A stretch of DNA of 64,000 bases from Hedera helix. Taxonomy: Eukaryota; Streptophyta; Magnoliopsida; Apiales; Araliaceae. Below, piece by piece: positions 48,566 through 60,315 of the stretch. Location of the stretch: NCBI GenBank assembly GCA_947179155.2, contig OX359278.1:12421879-12485878 (forward strand). Direction: 5' to 3'. The notes under the pieces were generated by a model. It was not told the DNA's origin and did no database searches. It worked only from the letters and a program-made list of their open reading frames with translations. Position 1 is the first letter of the stretch; each line of letters begins with the position of its first letter. A program made the translations under genes and the position numbers.

Positions 48566-48958
48566 ACTAAAGACATTCCCTACAGAAATTGTCCAAAACA
48601 AAAGACCCAGGAGCTTTCAAGTAACAACAAGAAGATTAAGAAATTCAAAGGAGTGAGAATGAGGAGCTGGGGTTCATGGGTATCAGAATTAAGAGCACCC
48701 AATCAAAAAACAAGAATTTGGTTAGGCTCTTACTCAACAAAAGAGGCTGCAGCCAGGGTATATGATACTGCCCTTTTATGCTTAAAAGGCCCCTCAGCCA
48801 ATTTCAATTTTCCACTTTCATCCTCGCACAATATTGATAGTTCCACAATCATGTCTCCCAAGTCCATTCAAAGAATAGTTGTAGCGATAGCCAATAACTT
48901 TCTTGACAATCCCACCACTACCCATCACCGCCGCTATCCTCCTCCACCTCCTAATTAG
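48566..48958 (+). pseudogene. Captured ERF014-like AP2/ERF transcription factor fragment
   Basis: The frame is open from 48566 to the TAG at 48956. The AP2 DNA-binding domain starts at FKGVRMRSWGSWVSELRAP and continues QKTRIWLGSYSTKEAAARVY to GPSANFNFP. It is followed by MSPKSIQR, the short motif that marks the ERF012/013/014 group of the DREB subfamily. Those proteins bind GCC/DRE-type promoter elements in the nucleus. No in-frame ATG lies before the domain (the first is 48659, inside it), and the frame ends about 25 residues after MSPKSIQR in a His/Pro-rich tail, whereas the family is usually over 200 residues. It is an intronless captured fragment without a usable start. Confidence 0.75.
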
Positions 48959-49420
48959 TCTCATCCCCAAAAATCACACTTGTTTAGGGAAATCAGGCAT
49001 CTTGTATAGATATATCCTTTAATAAAAAATAATCTTTTAAGAAAATCATCAAAATATTTCAATTTTCATTTTGTAATTCTCAAAGGACTCATACTTGATC
49101 AATAAAGCAAATTGAAAAGACTAAAATCAATATCATGATAGGTTTGAGATCAAATTGGCTATCGAAATCGGTAAATAATGTTAACCGAGGCCTAAAAGTG
49201 GAAGTTTTTCCCAAGTCAAACAATCATAACTGCTTCAGACTTAAAGCCATCTGGGTTACCGTGATAAATTTGGCATATAGAGATTAATCTGGTTCGCAAG
49301 GGTAATCTTATCCTAACCTAATTCTAAACATTAACTCTGTAAATGCATCAAATCCGAACTCTACCCAATTGAGAACTTAATTAAATTTAAGTGTGTAAAA
49401 GAAAGAAAACCTTCTTTTAC
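48959..49420. other. Spacer between captured pieces
   Basis: AT-rich and non-coding. It probably contains the start of the intron that follows the reverse-strand exon at 49421-49556. Confidence 0.35.
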
Positions 49421-49556
49421 CTACTTCGCAAACCTTGACGAGAGCAGAACTCATAAGCTTGGGCTGATCGAAAACAATGGCATCTTCGATGGTCAGCGTA
49501 GAAGCAGGCGGAGGTTCAAGGTAATTGGGAGAGAGAAGACCTAGAGGAGCGTCCAT
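49421..49556 (-). pseudogene. Captured first exon, family unknown
   Basis: The reverse strand gives an ATG and 45 codons to a GTAAAA donor: MDAPLGLLSPNYLEPPPAST, then LTIEDAIVFDQPKLMSSALV, then KVCEV. It is GC-rich and looks like a genuine N-terminus. The exons at 47461-47592 and 45795-45865 lie downstream on the same strand and may be from the same gene. Confidence 0.5.
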
Positions 49557-51130
49557 TTGGTAATGTCCCAAAGATATTGAAGGTAAGTGCTGCTATGGTG
49601 TTCATTTGTTCTTGCAATGACGAAGAGGGGTAGACATGTAATTTAGCAATGAAGTAAAGGGATAAAATATACGATTCATGTGGGTTGACCAACTTTAAAA
49701 AAAACAACTTTATAAGTCATTTTAAAATAAGTAACAAAATGGAACTTATTTTATTGACTTAAAAACTAACTTAGAAGTCAAAAAAAAAAAGTTATCACCA
49801 AACAGGTTTTTGGGACAAATGAAGTTGGTCAAACCAACTTACAAGTCATTGTCGAATAAGCCCTAAAACAAATCAATCCATTTGGGTTCAATCCAAGCTC
49901 GACTTGCAAAGATGCGAATGAGAGTCAAATTCATTCATAATATGATCTACATTTTAGCACAAAAAATAATTCGAATAAAAATATGAGTATAATCTAAGTA
50001 AGGTTATACTCAACTCGTTTAGGATTCAAACTACTCAAACTCTCGATTGTGATTTGATACATATTATTATTTTTACTTGTTTTTTTTTTATTTGTAAAGT
50101 GTAATAGTAAATATTTTTTTTTTAAATTCGAATCCGAGTGAAATTCGAATATGAATTTAACTTTTTGTGTTGAATTCGAACAACTCTCTGTTTGGTTTAG
50201 TTCGGCGCATTTACACCCTTACTCCTAAGTAATTGAAATTGCACTTTTAATACTTGAAATTTCCATTATAACTAACGAGTAATTTGTTTATTACTTGTAA
50301 TAAATAATATATTGGTTTGTCTAACTTGGTAACACTGACATGATAATTGAATTGTGATGAAAATTTTAAACACATTATGTCATTTTATACTAACATAAAA
50401 AGAAAGGAAAACAAACTCTTTAGGTGTGAAATGATGAGAGTGATAATCATCATTATGCTCAAGCCCCAAAGTCGCGTTCATGCCAGCATTTGACAGATAA
50501 CTTAGCATTATGGAACGGGCTAAATATTCTTTTGTTACATTAAATTTCGTCAAATTCATAATTTGGCACATAAAATAATTGGGCTTACAAATTGCTACAT
50601 AAAGTATTGAATTGCTTAAAATTTTCACCTCCAAATCAATCTCCGGTAGAAATTGACCAGAATTCCCAATTTGGCAACGATTGGTTTTATATAGTTTAAT
50701 CGTAGTCTAACTTGGTTGGTAGATGATGACTTCATAAGTGTAAATATATGAATGCTCGGCAGTGGATGACTTTACAAGTGTAAATATGTATATCCTCCGG
50801 TTGATCATCGCTCAAATCGGTGGTTCAACTTGTAAAACTAGTTAATTGACTAGGTTGACCCAGTTTTAAAGTATTTTTTTATTTTTTTTGTACAAAAATA
50901 TTTTTATATTTAAAATTAGATATTTTTACTAATATTATAACATTATTTCACTAAAACATTGTGATAAATAATATTTTGGTGAATTGCATCCCACAATTTC
51001 ATTCCCGCTCATTTTTTATCTTAGAGCATTAGCTAATTATTCAACCCAAATTTCATTCAAGTTGTCTTACTCGTGGTTTCTCTCTCTTCTATAATCATGG
51101 TCATCTTGTAATAATAACAACAAAGAACGA
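49557..51130. other. CACTA-B interior with MITE remnants
   Basis: 49680-49865 has inverted TAAGTCATT/AATGACTT phrases closing GAATAAGCCCTA, like a hAT-type MITE. 50820-50950 matches the MITE at 12040-12435. The reverse frame at 50380-50634 has no motif. Confidence 0.4.
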
Positions 51131-51240
51131 AAGAAATCGCTGGAGTACACGAAAGAGTTGATGGCGAGAGGATCCAAAGCTGACAAAGAACGCGATTATG
51201 CTGAAGGCACCAGCTGCTACAGTCGTGCCCTAGAAATCAG
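51131..51240 (+). pseudogene. Captured NASP-like TPR exon
   Basis: The frame reads KKSLEYTKELMARGSKADKE, then RDYAEGTSCYSRALEI, ending before a GTTTAT donor. The pattern Leu-(M)-x-x-Gly-x-Lys-Ala-x-Lys-x-x-Asp-Tyr-x-Glu-Ala, then Ser-Arg-Ala-Leu-Glu-Ile-Arg, is the first TPR of plant NASP-type histone chaperones. Only this exon is seen. Confidence 0.55.
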
Positions 51241-51314
51241 GTTTATTAGTTTTATGATTGAAACCCAGAACCATTAGGTTATGATATTTTGTGTATTGCA
51301 TCTCTTTTATTCAA

Positions 51315-51470
51315 TTATGGCTTGTCAAGGGAACCTTTTTGTTATCTTGAACGGTGAAGAAGACGAAGAAGTTTCAATGTTTATTGAGAGCATTGCAGCC
51401 AGGGTTGAGGTTTCTTCATGGTCGTCCACTTCGGGGAAGAATGGGAAGAAGTACCATCATCCTGACTCTG
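51315..51470 (+). pseudogene. Captured acidic exon, family unknown
   Basis: The frame reads FVILNGEEDEEVSMFIESIA, then ARVEVSSWSSTSGKNGKKYH, ending at a CTCTG|GTAATA donor. Possibly the start of the KH gene further right, but this is only order on the strand. Confidence 0.4.
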
Positions 51471-53685
51471 GTAATATCTCTTTGCCATTGATCTAAGATT
51501 GAAGCTTCAATTTATTTCTGGTATATATAAAGTTTATCTCTTTGTAATAGTTGCATCACATTTCTTTATCAATTTGTATAAGTAACTCTTTTTAAGTACT
51601 TTTCACCAGGACATGAAATTTAGCCTCTGCTGCAAATATGAGTTTACAGGTTGTCATTATTTCCATAGAGTTTGCGTAGTAACTACAGGCTGAAAGATTT
51701 ATTTTTCTTTTTTCCTTTCATTGTGATCATTATGAGATTTTGGGTATTAATTATTTCTCGAAATACTTTAGTTTTCTTAGGCAATTTGCTTTTATAAACC
51801 TCATCTAGGATGAAGATGCTCTTGACTTCTATATGTCGTATTATTTAAGTCGTAGATGTAGTTTAAGAAATTATATAGGAGCTAGCTACCAGTAAATATT
51901 TGTTTGAAACTATTATATGGTGCCTAGATAACTACTATGTATGCTCACAATTTTTTGGTAAATTTATCATTATTTAAATACAAAAAAGTATCTCTTATAT
52001 CATGGTATTCATTTTATACTTCTCTTATTTGATTTTTCCCCATTGTGCAGGGTATTAAAATGTACGATTAATTGCTTAAAAGATCTTACCATTAATTGCT
52101 TAAGAAATCAGTGTTCAGTATTTTGTATACACCTGGTTTTATTATTTGAAAACTTAGCAGCAGTCTATCAGTTTAATTTCATATCTTGGACTTGATTTGT
52201 TATTGGCTCATTTTATTGTATGGCTTATGTCACTATTGATCAAAGAAATCTAATCTAGTGGCTAATAACTTTATATAGGCTTCCCTACTTGGTAGCCACA
52301 ATTAGTCATTTTAAATGAAGACGACATTGGCATTCATCATCATGCTTATTGCTCTATTGCTTTTTTACTTCATTTGCATTTTGACTACTTTTTATCTAAT
52401 GAAAATGCTCCACAAAGAAAATTTTAATGAGTAGTGATTTTTTTGTTGCTATATTCCTCCATTAGTTTTTCATCTAACACATTGACAATTTTTCTTGTCG
52501 TCTTTTAAATAGTGATTTTGAAACATCATCTCTAATTCAACAGTTAATTTTTCTTGAAAGCAGGCTAGGGAAGAAGATTAGTATCAGTATAAAGATTGTA
52601 CCTCAACATATCCCCTTATTCAATGCAATTTTCTAACCATTTTACCCTGCATTCATCAGTTCATAGACCCCTGTTCACTATTGCTGAATTTGTTCAACAT
52701 TGCACAATAGTTTATGTGCCTCGATAACGACTTTGTGAATACTATTGATATGTGATGATTCACATTTAAAAAGGACCATTACACTTCCAATGGCTGAGCG
52801 CGATGAACAAAGATTACACCTCAACCTCTCCACTTATTTATTGCAGTTTCTCCACCATTGCATTTCCATTGACCAATGCACTTCCATTGACCAACGCACT
52901 TAGTTAATCAACCAACCATGAACCTTTCCCCTGCTATGGAATGTTAATTTGTACCCCTTTTCATCAAATCGGTAATCCCCTCTCTCACAAATGGTTGCTT
53001 TAAGTATTCGAGTGTGAAGGCTCACAGCTACTAGCATTCCTCTTCTAATAATTTCAAGAGATCATTTCAATCTAGGTTTTTTTTTCTGATTTTCTTTCTT
53101 CGTTTCATAAATTTACACTAACAATCTCGTACATGCTTGCGTTCCCCCTTATATGCTTTTGTTTCCTTATCTATAACTAAAATTCGTAATATTTGTTATT
53201 TTATATGTATTTGTAGGTTTATGTGAATATGAAAAAATTGTAATTGTTATTGTTCGGAGCTACCACATACATTCAATATTACATTTTTTTTTTTAAATTC
53301 TAGCTAAGCTTGTTCATATGATTTCTCATTTTTTCAATTCTAGGTGAGCTTGTTCATATGACTTTTCCTTTTGTTTCATATTTTTGGAATCCCTAGGTGT
53401 TGTAGTCCGTTTGGTTATTGGTAGAATTAGAGTAAAATGAAGAAAATAAATCTTCAATTTATGTTTCGAGTCTTTTAAATAAGCTTGAACTTGTTGTTTA
53501 TAGATACAGAAAATATGTATTCTTGTTATGGTTTATGGGTTGCGTTTCAATAGTCATTTTTTGACATTTACTAATTTATCACCAAACCATTTTGACATCT
53601 TAACTTTTATGGTGGGTTGTTACCCAGTTATAGGATGTTAAATTATGTTTTAGTCCATGTTTTATTTTCATCATGATTCTTTGTA
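51471..53685. other. CACTA-B interior with intron-like sequence
   Basis: T-rich sequence with short duplicated phrases (for example the ACCATTGCATTTCCATTGACC repeats near 52855). No exon is called. Confidence 0.4.
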
Positions 53686-53946
53686 CTCCATCCGTTCCAC
53701 AAAAAAAAAAAGATGCATTTACAAATTTAAGGATATAATTTTCTTTCATGTATCCCAACATATAATAAGTTTTCGTAGAAGTGATATAATAAATGTTCAA
53801 CTTTTTGATATCATAACATTCTATACTATCAATAATAAAAATATCATGACATTTTATATTATCATCAATAAAAGTATAACTCTTTTTGTGGAGCAATTTT
53901 TTAATTTTTTTTGGCATATGTACTCTTTTTTTTCGAATGAAGGAAG
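53686..53946. mobile_element. Stowaway MITE
   Basis: TA-flanked; the left end CTCCATCCGTTCCACAAAAA and right end TTTTTCGAATGAAGGAAG are inverted repeats of the standard Stowaway CTCCCTCCGTTCC type. 261 bp, AT-rich, non-coding. The open frames over it on both strands are artefacts. Confidence 0.8.
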
Positions 53947-54851
53947 TATGCAATTTACATTGGTACAACCAATGGTGTGCACTAAAATTTATTAATTGGT
54001 TTATTAGAAACCAATTATATTATATGCTAAATTTGTAACCACTTTTTGCAACCTTTAAAGTCATTTGTTCAGAGTCCTAAGAAAAGCTCCAAAATCTTCT
54101 TAAAAATGCCCCTTTCCAAAATGCGAAGCTTTAGCGATCCTATCGAATTGGTTCTTCTCTCTCCACTTTGGGGTTTCATTTACTTTCTGTTCCAAGTAGT
54201 ATATTAATATGTGTATCTGTTTGAAATATTTTTGAGCAAAAGGTTTGCAATTTCCAAGTTCTTATTATTAGTGTGATGTCTTATTATCATATTCTTGTGA
54301 CTTGTTTAAATTCAATGAACTTAGGAATTTTACATTTATTGGTTTAAGAGTATATATATATATATGCCTCTAACTACTTTTTGTAATTTTTTTTGGAAAT
54401 AATACATGTAGCAAAAAAGATTTAATATTGAAGGATAAGAAGAATGTATGGCAAGTAAGCACTTAAATATTGAAATTGAGAAGGAAAGCTTAAATCCTAT
54501 TATGTATGTTATAAGTTGTGTAAGTCAAAGAATTGTGTCAATTTTCATTCCTACGTTCTAATGGTCTAAGCAGTCGACCATGCTAATTTCTGGTGCTCAT
54601 TTATCAAATGACAATAATATCCTTTGGAATAGAAAGGCGTAAGAAAGATGGTCCACAATTTATGCCTAGTGATAAAGTTTATGAATACATACTATTTCAT
54701 GGAAGTGATATCAAGGTATTATGATCAGAACCTCATGGTTGATTACTGTTATTTTTGAACCTTTAAACAGGGCTTTTTGTTTTTCTTGCTATTTAAAATT
54801 TGTATATCACTATGTGAGTGTACCTTGTATTTTCGTTCTAATTCCTCACAG

Positions 54852-55436
54852 TTACTATAAATTTTATTATGAAGATCCCGAACAACAAGGTAAAGTGCCA
54901 TTGAAGCTTTAATTACCATGTCTAAGAATTTGTCTTTATTATTTTTTCTGATGTGATTTCTTCGTTTTCAGGTTGGTCTTATAATAGGTAGAGGTGAGAC
55001 CGAAAAAAGTATGCAAAACAATATAGGAGCTCGAATACAAGTATGTTAGATATATTCTTCTTCTATCTATTCTTTTAGCACTAATTAGTTTCTCTAGTAA
55101 ATGGCAATGTGTATGTTAAATATATCCTTCTTCTATCTATTCTTTTAGCACCAATTAGTTTCTTTAGTAAATGACAATGTTTTCTTTGCAATCCTAGCAT
55201 TAGATATTTTCCACTTGCATAATCATCTCTACAAATTTTGTCTCCCTATGATTGAATAGTTACAGAAAATATGTTTCTTAGTGCAGTTTGTAACTATTTT
55301 GCATGTGTATTCTATGCAGGTGATACCTTTGCACCTGCCTCCAGGTGATCCCTCCACAGAGAGGACATTACAGATTGATGGGTTCAGTGAACAGATTGAG
55401 GCCGCAAAAGTTTTGGTCAATGAAGTAATCAGTGAG
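54852..55436 (+). pseudogene. Captured KH-domain gene fragment (FUBP-like), three exons
   Basis: Exons 54852-54889, 54972-55040 and 55320-55436 have good GT-AG borders and compatible phases. They read TINFIMKIPNNK, then VGLIIGRGETEKSMQNNIGA, then VIPLHLPPGDPSTERTLQID and a helix ending VNEVISE. This is one KH RNA-binding domain as in plant far-upstream-element-binding-like proteins (Ile-Pro-Asn-Asn-Lys-Val-Gly-Leu-Ile-Ile-Gly-Arg-Gly-Gly-Glu-Thr-Ile-Lys). The Gly-x-x-Gly loop that grips nucleic acid has lost one residue (GRGETE instead of GRGGETI), so RNA binding is probably lost. Other KH domains of such proteins were not found. Confidence 0.75.
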
Positions 55437-57540
55437 GTATGTACACGTATACAAAGAGATCATGTTGGACTTGGTCTAACAAAGTATAGTTTAGATTACA
55501 TCCTTCATCAATTATGCAGAATTTGCCTATACTTTTGAATTTTGTGTTCAAATTCTTTTACTTGATTGAAATATATAGCCCATGTGCAGCATAAATTTGA
55601 ACTCAATATCTCTTCTATAAAAGATTTGTAGCATATTTTAAAATTTTCACCTACTTTAGATAATATCGACACGTGTTTTTCTTATATTTTTTGTTAATTT
55701 AATTTAATTTTGAATTACTCTATTATCTATAATGGAAAAATTGATGTTATTCCTCTCAGTGGTTTCATTTGTATCTTCCTTTTATATCGTTTCCTATTCT
55801 TCTGTGTTGGTGTAGTGTGAGTTACGTGACATTATTACTCGTACATATGGACCTTATTTATGAAGTTTACTATTTAATGTAATTGGATTCTTAGATTTTT
55901 TGTTAGTAGTTAATGATTAGATTATTTAGTTTTGTAGTGCTCTCCTTTCGTACAAATGTACAATATTGTTGTGTATCAACTAACCGTGCGTCTTCCCTAG
56001 TTATCAGATGTTGCAGATTTCTCTAGTCTGCTCTTGTCTAATAACTGGCTTGGTTAATATTTAAGTTCATGTGTCTAGTAGAGAGCCTTGCTCTTGAACC
56101 AAAGTTGGGCTTGCTTCTAGATACAATTACTCAGTGAATATCACGTTATTTGTAATGCGGTCGTAATATATACCTGTATCCATATTGTATGTGTAGTCTC
56201 TGTATATCTAGACTGCCTATGCAGGATTATTAGCAGCCTACAATGAATTCTCATTTGTCACTCTTCTCTATCTCTTGTTATGAGCTCATGGCTTTGCAGA
56301 ATTCGCTTGGGCGGGTCTGTCTGTTTTAATAAACAGATTAGTAGGTTGACATAGTACATTTATTATAAATAAAATGATCATTGAATGGTTGCTCTACACA
56401 TTTTTCTGATGGAGCAACTTGATGTTTGAATTTGACTTTTAAATACAATTTAGGAATGGGTTAACATGGTAATTTGAACTACAATTTTTATATCTGCCTG
56501 TATCCATAATGGATGGAAAGTCTATATATACAGACTGCATCTGCAGGATCGTTGACAGCTTAACAAAGAATTTCTGTACTTTGTTTCTTTTAATATCAGC
56601 TGGGATGAATGGTGGATAGAGTTGGGGACTGCTCAAGACTCTAATTGTGAAACATCAGGTTTTAATAAATGGCATTGATTATTGTATCTACAATATGACT
56701 TGAACCTTATAATGATTTACTAGATATTTGGCTTTGTGAGGAAGTTTTTATTTGTTAGTCATATGTAAGGCTATTATGGCAGTACGTAGCTTTCCATGTT
56801 ATAGAGGATATATCTAAAGTCAAGTAGTACACATGTTCTTAGTTGAATGTTGAAGTGAAGAGTCTTTGGATTAAAATGATCTAGTGTCAAATGTACGATT
56901 TGTTTCTATATCCGTTACTCATGTTGCTATCGAGAACTACTGTAGGGTTAGTGAGTATTGGACCATTGGTGACACCAACTGGGGACCCTCCCTTTTTATT
57001 TTTATTTTTATTTGTAATCAGCACGAGAACTGTCTAGAGTTATTTCCTTAGAGCATTATTCTGGTATGGTCTAATCCTTATATTTGTAATTTCACTTATT
57101 ATACGGAGAGAGGTTGAGGATCTAATTGTTCTAGGAGTCTATGCGAGTAAATAAACCATTACAAGATTGGATATTTGGATTAGATTGAAATTCTTTGTAG
57201 TGCTAATTTACATAATTTAAACCCACAGGGAATTCAGTAATTTATGTTGCTGGACCACTAAAGCCATACTTCTGGTTTACTGGTTTGCTTCTAGATTTGG
57301 TGAAGTACGCTATTAATTGTAATTTCTTTGTGCCCTAATGCATTGAATAATCTTTTAGATTTTGCTCAATATTGTGAAGTCAAATATTCTTCTTGATGTT
57401 CATAACATCATTTCAGTTGAAGTACCGTGGTCACTATTATACTCAGGACACTCTGATAAACTTGGTTTTCTTCATGTTTTGTCATCTCTCTCATTGTTAT
57501 GAACTTATTTTTTTCCAAACAATTTTCATTTATTGGATTG
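55437..57540. other. CACTA-B interior, no supported exon
   Basis: Intron- and intergenic-like sequence. CTGCATCTGCAGGATCGTTGAC-type phrases recur near 56215 and 56535, indicating a local duplication of ~320 bp. No coding frame is supported. Confidence 0.4.
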
Positions 57541-57690
57541 AATAATATTGTGTTCAATTGCTCAATATATTAGTACCACGCTGCAACTCTATTGTCTTTA
57601 TGTATTGATTTTGGCACTACGTGCCTCTACTAACCTATTTGCTTCATTTTCCTACAGCTACGAATTGTTATTATTTTTAAATATGTGCAG

Positions 57691-57744
57691 GAAGACTGCT
57701 TCTATCTGCCTTACAATATTGGGTACCAAATTTCCAGTATATGA
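57691..57744 (+). pseudogene. Terminal exon shared with CACTA-A (B copy)
   Basis: Acceptor ATGTGCAG, then EDCFYLPYNIGYQISSI and a stop. The A copy at 32827 has the same acceptor position, length and stop; three residues differ. Not recognised. Confidence 0.45.
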
Positions 57745-59037
57745 TGTGCTATGTTTACGGAAGAAAATAGATGAAATAAGAAGTGTACTCTCTCTATATA
57801 TGTAAATATATATTTAATTAAGGAACTGTGGCATCCTTAGATGGTTGATTGTAAAGATGATGAATGATTATGTATTGGATGATTTTATTAAGTTAATAAT
57901 ATCTTAGTTTTATTTTTTATTTTTGCTATTGGGACATTGAGCCAATCAGGTACACAATAAGATTGTCAATTTTTGATTTAGCAATGATACAGTCAATGAC
58001 TATTTCGTTACCAAAGTGTTGTACAATTAAGAATATAACAACAACTTTTTATACATTTAGGAACAAGTTTTCGTTGCTAATGACATTAAAATATAATTTT
58101 TGGCAATGAAAAATTAACCTAATAACAACGGGGAAGATATTGTTCTTATACCCAAATAAAAAGGCAACATTTATATCGTTGCAAATCATATCAATTTTCG
58201 TTGCACATATAAAGAAACGGCAACGTATAGTGGCATTGCTAATCAACAACTTTTGTTGCTATTGAAAAATAACCCGCAACAAACATTATCGTTGTTGATT
58301 AATTATAATGTCGTTGCAAAATAGTATAATCAACAACGAACATCATTGCTAAAATGTATACAATCAGCAACGAAAACAAGTATATGTAACAATTTCCATG
58401 CTTTTCCGCAGCGAAACAAATCCTTGGCAAAAGCAAACCAACTGCAACGAAATCACATTTCGTTACCCAAAAAAAAGAGTTCATTTCATTGCCAATTAGT
58501 AGGATTTTGCAACGAAAGATGATTTTCAGTAACAATATTTTATTAATTCTGCAACAATAAATTTTGTTGCTAAAGGATTGAGGCTTTTGCACGAAAGCCA
58601 ACTTTCATTGCAAAATGTATCACTTTCGGCAACGACCAAAATACATTTATTGCGGAACAATTAACAACGCTCATTGCGCAACGAAAGGCGCAACGACAAA
58701 AAAATCGTTGCTAAATCCTTTTTGCAGCGAAATTTGGCACATTTAGCAACGAAAACCGATTATTGCTAAAGCCCCATTTTTTTTGTAGTGTTAGGGAAGC
58801 AAGGGCAAACATGCAAGTTGCCTTAGCCAGAATTGAAGAGTTGGAAAGGTATTGGACAGATGAAATAGACACAGGCTCTCACCTCGAAACTTTGTTAGCC
58901 ATAAAGGAAGCAGAAAAGCTTCATCTAAAGGAAGAGCTTGAATATGAAAAAAAGGAGCGCTACTGGTCTTATTGGAATATTAATAAGGAAGTGGAGGATT
59001 TTCCCATAACAAAGAATGAAACGGGTTATGACATCTA

Positions 59038-59296
59038 ACAGATCAGTAGTATCTAGTATGTTGAACAAAGCCTAACATTAAAAGATTTTAATATTTGAAT
59101 TATGTTTAAGTGTGTAATATTAGTAAACCCATTTGTATAAGGGATGTTAATAGTAGTAAAGTGAAATTATTCACTCGGTTAATAGTAGTTTGTAATGTGT
59201 GAAAGTTTATAAATATAAAATTTGTTATAAAATATGATGTGTAAAATTTTCTTTTTGCTTTCATATTTATACTTATCTTTCTTTTATTTTAGAGAA
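59038..59296 (+). other. Leader before the L1 gag
   Basis: Non-coding AT-rich sequence closing with TTTTATTTTAG just before GAGAAATGG, which looks like a 3' splice site next to the gag ATG. Confidence 0.35.
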
Positions 59297-60310
59297 ATGG
59301 CACCACCAAACATAAGAGCAAGAATAACGGCACATGCTAGTTCTAGTAGCGAAAGTGTAGAACAGCCATCAAAGCAACCAACTAGTGATAATCATACTGT
59401 CGAAAATTATATGCAATAATTTGCTAATAAGTGTCATAGTGAATCAAATAAATAATCAACCTCGAACCCCCATAACCACGTTTAAAGACTTTAAAAATAT
59501 AGGACCTCCCAACTTTCAGGGAACCACTGAACCAATCGATACCCAAAATTGGGTTAGCAAAATTCAAAAAGGCTTTTGACATAGTCGATGTTAGAAAAAA
59601 CCAACAGACAAAATTTACTACCTATCTATTAAAAGGATAAGCGAAATTTTGGTGGGAAGCCAACAAATCAAAAGCAGGAGAAGGTATAATCACTTGGGAA
59701 AAGTTCAAGAAATTATTTTTCAAGAACATTTTCCCAAGAACCATGCAGAATTGGATGAAAGTCCATTTTCTGAACCTAACACAAGGGAACATGACAGTTC
59801 CCCAATACACAATAAAGTTTAATGAGCTCGCGCGTTTCACTCCACATCAAGTGGCTACGGAGGAACGTAAGGCGAGAAGATTCAAGGAAGGGTTGAAACC
59901 CTGGATTCATGGCAAAGTTTTCTTGTTGCGGATAGAGAATTTCTCTCAAATTCTCGAAAAGGCCATCATCGTCGAAGTCGACAGTCATGCCTATAATAAG
60001 TATGAAAAGGAAAATAATAAAAAGAATTAAGAGGGGGAGTTAAGTAAAGGAAGTAATGGTGGGGAAAATAACAAAAGAAAATTTAATGTTGGGGGAAACA
60101 CACAAAAAGAGGGAGATAACAAAAAAAAAATATAATACTATAAGACATGTGGCAAGGGCCATATGAGAGTGTGTCTTAAAGAGAAAAATATTTGTTACAA
60201 CTGTAAACAAGAGGAACACCTAGCCATCACCTGCCCAAACACAAAGAATGACACATGCTTCAATTATGGAGCAACGGGACATCAAGCCAAGATGTTCCTT
60301 AAGAAATGAG
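59297..60310 (+). pseudogene. L1 gag, decayed
   Basis: It starts MAPPNIRARITAHASSSS and is soon broken by a stop (59417) and frame changes. Capsid-type sequence continues (for example the region around FWWEANKSKA and the longer open part 59743-60030). Around 60190-60235 there is one intact zinc knuckle, Cys-x2-Cys-x4-His-x4-Cys (CYNCKQEEHLAITC). A second one directly after has lost two cysteines. Gag would package the element RNA; this copy cannot be translated whole. Confidence 0.75.
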
Positions 60311-60315
60311 GAGAA

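Larger units (their letters stand above)
37237..58790. mobile_element. CACTA-B: 21.6-kb gene-capturing CACTA element
   Basis: It begins CACTACAAAAAAATGGACAT and ends with TTTTTTTTGTAGTG, with CGTTGC-type subterminal repeats at both ends (37250-37580 and 57980-58780). The flanking triplets are TTG and TTA, and the split reading frame around it resumes in frame, which fixes the ends. It contains CACTA-C, exons from several host genes on both strands, MITEs and microsatellites, and no visible transposase frame. Without CACTA-C it is about 17.2 kb. Confidence 0.85.
37050..59037 (+). pseudogene. Acidic/coiled-coil reading frame split by CACTA-B
   Basis: The left part, 37050-37236, reads GISDDDDLDDYLHDMDILVA and, after one in-frame stop (TAA 37130), a Glu-rich helix ending EEVLANLV. 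The right part, 58791-59037, starts REARANMQVALARIEELERY and ends NETGYDI with a stop. Removing CACTA-B with one 3-bp duplication joins the parts without changing frame. Heptad-like Leu/Ala spacing and many Glu/Lys suggest a coiled coil. It lies 260 bp before the L1 gag, so it may be an extra L1 reading frame or a captured host piece. I do not recognise it. Confidence 0.5.

Noticed and set aside
53600..53995. Two long overlapping frames, 112 and 122 codons, on opposite strands
   Set aside because: Both are centred on the Stowaway MITE at 53686-53946; the composition is that of AT-rich non-coding DNA.
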